Shown here piece by piece: positions 61,395-64,000 of a DNA stretch of 64,000 nucleotides. Origin of the DNA: Saccharomycodes ludwigii (lineage: Eukaryota > Ascomycota > Saccharomycetes > Saccharomycodales > Saccharomycodaceae); NCBI RefSeq assembly GCF_020623625.1, contig NC_060205.1, positions 737,501 to 801,500 of the forward strand, read 5' to 3'. Under the pieces are notes generated by a model. That model saw nothing but the letters and a program-made list of their open reading frames with translations. It ran no database searches and was not told the origin of the DNA. Position numbers and translations under genes: made by a program. How positions within the stretch are numbered: the first letter of the stretch is position 1; each line of letters starts with the position of its first letter.

Positions 61395-61914
61395 TTAGAA
61401 ACAATACTATTTTTTTTTATTATAAATGGTGCTAGTATTTGAAACCACTGTTGCCGCTCTTTCTTTCTCTCTCTCTTTATCTTTTAATCTTTTCCTGTTT
61501 TAACTATTTTTGGTTTAAAAAAAGGAAAGAGGAAAAGGAAAAAGGAAAAAGGAAAAAGGAAAAAGGAAAAAGTGTAAATATGCTTTTAAACCTTATACGT
61601 GTTGTAGATTTTTTTTATTTTTTTGTGTCACTGTCATTCTTATTTTTATTCTTATTTTATTATGTCTTTATAATTTTTGTAGCAAAAAAAAATACTCGGA
61701 CATATCAGTTCCCTCGGATTTAGTTTTAAAAAAAAAAAACTTCTTCTTTTGTCTAATAGAACAACTCAAATCTTCCAACAAGCTACATAAAAAAAAAAAA
61801 AATTAAACAGCAGCAATAGTTACTACACAATTATATAAATAAAATCATAGTCTCGCAGAAAGAGAGGAGAAAAAAAAATTACACAGGATTAAAACATCGT
61901 TCAAAAAATTCATC
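61395..61914. promoter_or_regulatory. Upstream region of the 813-residue gene and GND1 3' region
   Basis: The gap has pyrimidine tracts, an (AAAAAGG)n array (about 61530-61572), the MSE (61621-61629), and poly(A) tracts near 61729 and 61790. No gene is seen. Confidence 0.4.
61621..61629 (-). promoter_or_regulatory. Middle sporulation element upstream of the 813-residue gene
   Basis: The minus strand reads GACACAAAA, an exact match to the Ndt80 MSE consensus gNCRCAAAW, 227-235 bp upstream of the ATG at 61394. This is the distance range expected for middle sporulation genes. Confidence 0.5.
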
Positions 61915-63399
61915 TCAAGCATCATAAGTAGTGGCAGAAACATGACCACCATGACCAGTCCAGTCAAAGTGAATGTCTTCACCCTCCTTATAGTGGTCAT
62001 TAGCGGCTTCTGGTAAAACTCTGAATGTGTGGGCACCGAAATAATCACGTTGAGCTTGCAACAAGTTAGCTGGCAATCTCTTGGATCTGTAACCATCGTA
62101 AAAGGCCAGGGCAGTAGAGAAAGCTGGGGTTGGAACACCATAACTAGTAGCTAAACCAATACTTCTTCTCCAGCCTGGTTGAGCCTTGTTAAGAGCATCG
62201 GTGAAAAATTTGTCAAACAACAAGTTTTCCAAATCTGGGTCCGCTCTGTAGGCTTTGGTAATTTCACCAAGGAAGATAGATCTGATGATACAACCACCTC
62301 TCCACATTAAAGCAATAGCTGGGTTGTTTAATTTCCAGCCGTAATCTTTACCGGCTTGACGAATCAACATGAAACCTTGAGCATAAGAAATGATTTTAGA
62401 AGCATATAAAGCTTGTTCTAAGTCATCAATAAAAGCTTGTTTATCTTTGACAGCATCCTTAGGGATTTCTGGACCAAGTAATTTAGTAGAAGCTCTGATA
62501 CGTTCTTCTTTCAAGGCACTCAAACATCTAGAGAAAACTGCTTCACCAATCAAGGTAACTGGCATACCCAAATCCAAAGCGTTTATAGCAGTCCACTTAC
62601 CAGTACCCTTTTGGCCAGCAGTATCTAAAATTTTTTCCACTAGAGGGGTACCGTCGGTATCATTGACCTTCAAAATGTCTCTGGTAATTTCAACTAAGAA
62701 AGAATCCAAAACACCTTTGTTCCATTTAGCGAATACTTCACTAATCTCTTTATCGGTGAAACCACCAATTCTCTTCATGATGTCATAAGCTTCGCAAATG
62801 ACTTGCATATCACCATATTCGATACCATTATGAACCATTTTAACATAGTGACCGGCTCCGGCAGGACCAACCCAATCACAACATGGCTCACCATCAGACT
62901 TGGCAGCAATGGATTGGAAAATGTTCTTAATGTATGGCCAAGCTTCTTCGGCACCACCTGGCATCAAAGATGGACCGTAACGGGCACCTTCTTCACCACC
63001 GGAAACACCAGAACCGACAAAATAAATGCCCTTGGCCTTCAATTCTTCATATCTTCTGTTGGTATCTGGGAAATGAGAATTACCACCATCGATAATAATA
63101 TCACCTTTATCTAAAAGTGGTACTAAATGATTAATAGTGGTATCAACTGGAGCACCAGCTTTGATTAATAACATAACCTTTCTTGGTCTTTTCAACTTGC
63201 TAACTAAATCTTCAAGGGAATGAGCACCAATGATAGATTTACCCTTAGCTTCGTTGGCTAGAAAGTGGTCAACTTTAGAAACAGTTCTGTTGTAAGCGAC
63301 GACGGTAAAACCATGATCAGCAGCATTTAAAATCAAGTTTTGACCCATGACGGCCAAACCGATTAAACCAAGATCACCTTTAGGCTCTGAGGAAGACAT
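61915..63399 (-). CDS. GND1: 6-phosphogluconate dehydrogenase (decarboxylating)
   Basis: Gnd1 oxidises 6-phosphogluconate to ribulose 5-phosphate with NADP+ in the cytosolic pentose phosphate pathway. The 494-residue product (S. cerevisiae 489) has the NADP-binding [20 protein letters not shown] at 10-29, [18 protein letters not shown], the catalytic [16 protein letters not shown] with Lys near 188, and the family signature [15 protein letters not shown] near 257-271. Codon use is strongly biased toward yeast preferred codons (for example GGT and GCT), unlike the regulatory genes around it, fitting high expression. S. cerevisiae has two copies, GND1 and GND2; here one copy lies by the candidate SSP1 and MTM1, combining both contexts. 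Confidence 0.98.
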   Translation of the reverse strand: MSSSEPKGDLGLIGLAVMGQNLILNAADHGFTVVAYNRTVSKVDHFLANEAKGKSIIGAHSLEDLVSKLKRPRKVMLLIKAGAPVDTTINHLVPLLDKGDIIIDGGNSHFPDTNRRYEELKAKGIYFVGSGVSGGEEGARYGPSLMPGGAEEAWPYIKNIFQSIAAKSDGEPCCDWVGPAGAGHYVKMVHNGIEYGDMQVICEAYDIMKRIGGFTDKEISEVFAKWNKGVLDSFLVEITRDILKVNDTDGTPLVEKILDTAGQKGTGKWTAINALDLGMPVTLIGEAVFSRCLSALKEERIRASTKLLGPEIPKDAVKDKQAFIDDLEQALYASKIISYAQGFMLIRQAGKDYGWKLNNPAIALMWRGGCIIRSIFLGEITKAYRADPDLENLLFDKFFTDALNKAQPGWRRSIGLATSYGVPTPAFSTALAFYDGYRSKRLPANLLQAQRDYFGAHTFRVLPEAANDHYKEGEDIHFDWTGHGGHVSATTYDA

Positions 63400-64000
63400 T
63401 GTATGTTTTGTTTTGTTTTGTTTTGTTTTTTTTTTTTATTTATATTTTTGATTTTGTTTTTTAAGTTTAAGGATTAGGTTGCATAAATTTAGATAGATTA
63501 AGAAGAGAAGAGAAAGAAAACAAAAAAAGAATTAATCCAGAAATTAATTAATTATATATATTATTTTTTTTTATTTTAATTTTTCCTTTCTCCTTTAAAC
63601 GAAAATAAAAAAAAAAAGAAGTGAAGAAAAGGGGGAAGAAAAGAGAAGTGTACAAATGAATAATACACCCAACTCTTTCCGTTTGCCACAACAAATAAAT
63701 AAATAAATAAATAGAACCACACGCACAGTACAAACAAACAAACAAAACTGCGTATATAAAAAAAAACCAAAATCAAATCTTGCAGTTTCCCGGTATCCAA
63801 AATACTTTTCACACTTCTTTCTCGCTTCTCGTCATCTTCTCTGTCTTCTCTGCCCCTTCTTCTACGTCATCTCCCCCCCCCCATTAAATAAAATAAAATT
63901 AGTCTCACAAATCAAAACGAGAGGGATAATTCAATTTTCAATTCGCCATCAACAGTTAACCACATCGGACCACTGCCACCCGCAAAATAAAATAAAATAA
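63400..64000. promoter_or_regulatory. GND1 upstream region (to window end)
   Basis: A (TTTTG)n leader adjoins the ATG (63406-63425). Farther up are (AAAT)n tracts, a CT-rich stretch (63810-63882) with TACGTCA (63863-63869, a CRE/ATF half-like site) and a C10 run, and (AAAAT)n at the window end. Pyrimidine-rich promoters of this kind are common at highly expressed yeast genes. No second gene is seen. Confidence 0.45.

Overview
The window is nuclear DNA from a budding yeast (Saccharomycetales). It is very AT-rich, with long A/T homopolymers, (TA)n tracts, and Asn-, Gln- and Asp-rich runs inside proteins. There are about 23 protein genes, almost all without introns, and two tRNA genes. I see no mobile element, no virus-like element and no CRISPR array.

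Layout, left to right. The first third holds IRE1 (cut by the left edge), tRNA-Arg(UCU), the meiotic gene SAE3, a long LAM-family sterol-transfer gene (the single counterpart of S. cerevisiae YSP2 and LAM4), SKP1, a KTR-family mannosyltransferase and the DEAD-box helicase gene HAS1. Next come an unrecognised 619-residue gene, a PhoD-like phosphatase (YGR266W type), the kinase gene KSP1, GPI8, UBX5, LRP1, PEX3, MES1, BUD32, ABZ2 and KOG1. The right part holds ELP5/IKI1, GPI16, HSH155, APL6, RAD2, a 280-residue gene in the PFS1 position, an intron-bearing tRNA-Ser(AGA), MTM1, an 813-residue gene in the SSP1 position, and GND1.

Gene order says what kind of yeast this is. The window interleaves genes that in S. 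cerevisiae lie on sister whole-genome-duplication segments: IRE1-SAE3-LAM4-LRP1-KSP1 (chr VIII) with YSP2-SKP1-PEX3-UBX5-GPI8 (chr IV), and GND2-MTM1-RAD2-APL6-BUD32-MES1-YGR266W (chr VII) with GND1-SSP1-PFS1-KOG1-IKI1-GPI16 (chr VIII) and HSH155-ABZ2-HAS1 (chr XIII). Only one LAM2/4 gene lies in the expected slot, and one GND gene. This points to a lineage that did not go through that duplication. The very low GC suggests something like Saccharomycodes, but that genus guess is inference. All orientations fit the S. cerevisiae-derived ancestral order after undoing two inversions, about 19 kb (12.6-31.9 kb) and 14 kb (37.4-51.5 kb).

Functional groups: GPI8 and GPI16 are two subunits of one GPI transamidase. 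HAS1 and LRP1 act in rRNA processing, HSH155 in splicing, BUD32 and ELP5 in tRNA modification, and SAE3 plus the two candidate sporulation genes in meiosis.

The most interesting non-coding signals are: an exact Pdr1/Pdr3 element upstream of the sterol-transporter gene; a URS1-like site upstream of SAE3; exact Ndt80-type MSE sites upstream of both candidate sporulation genes; an array of eight 11-bp units built on TAGGG (Tbf1-like) upstream of UBX5; a degenerate 59-68 bp tandem repeat downstream of the LAM gene; an intron in tRNA-Ser(AGA); a branchpoint consensus just upstream of the branchpoint-binding factor gene HSH155; and a G-rich tract just after the PhoD-like gene.
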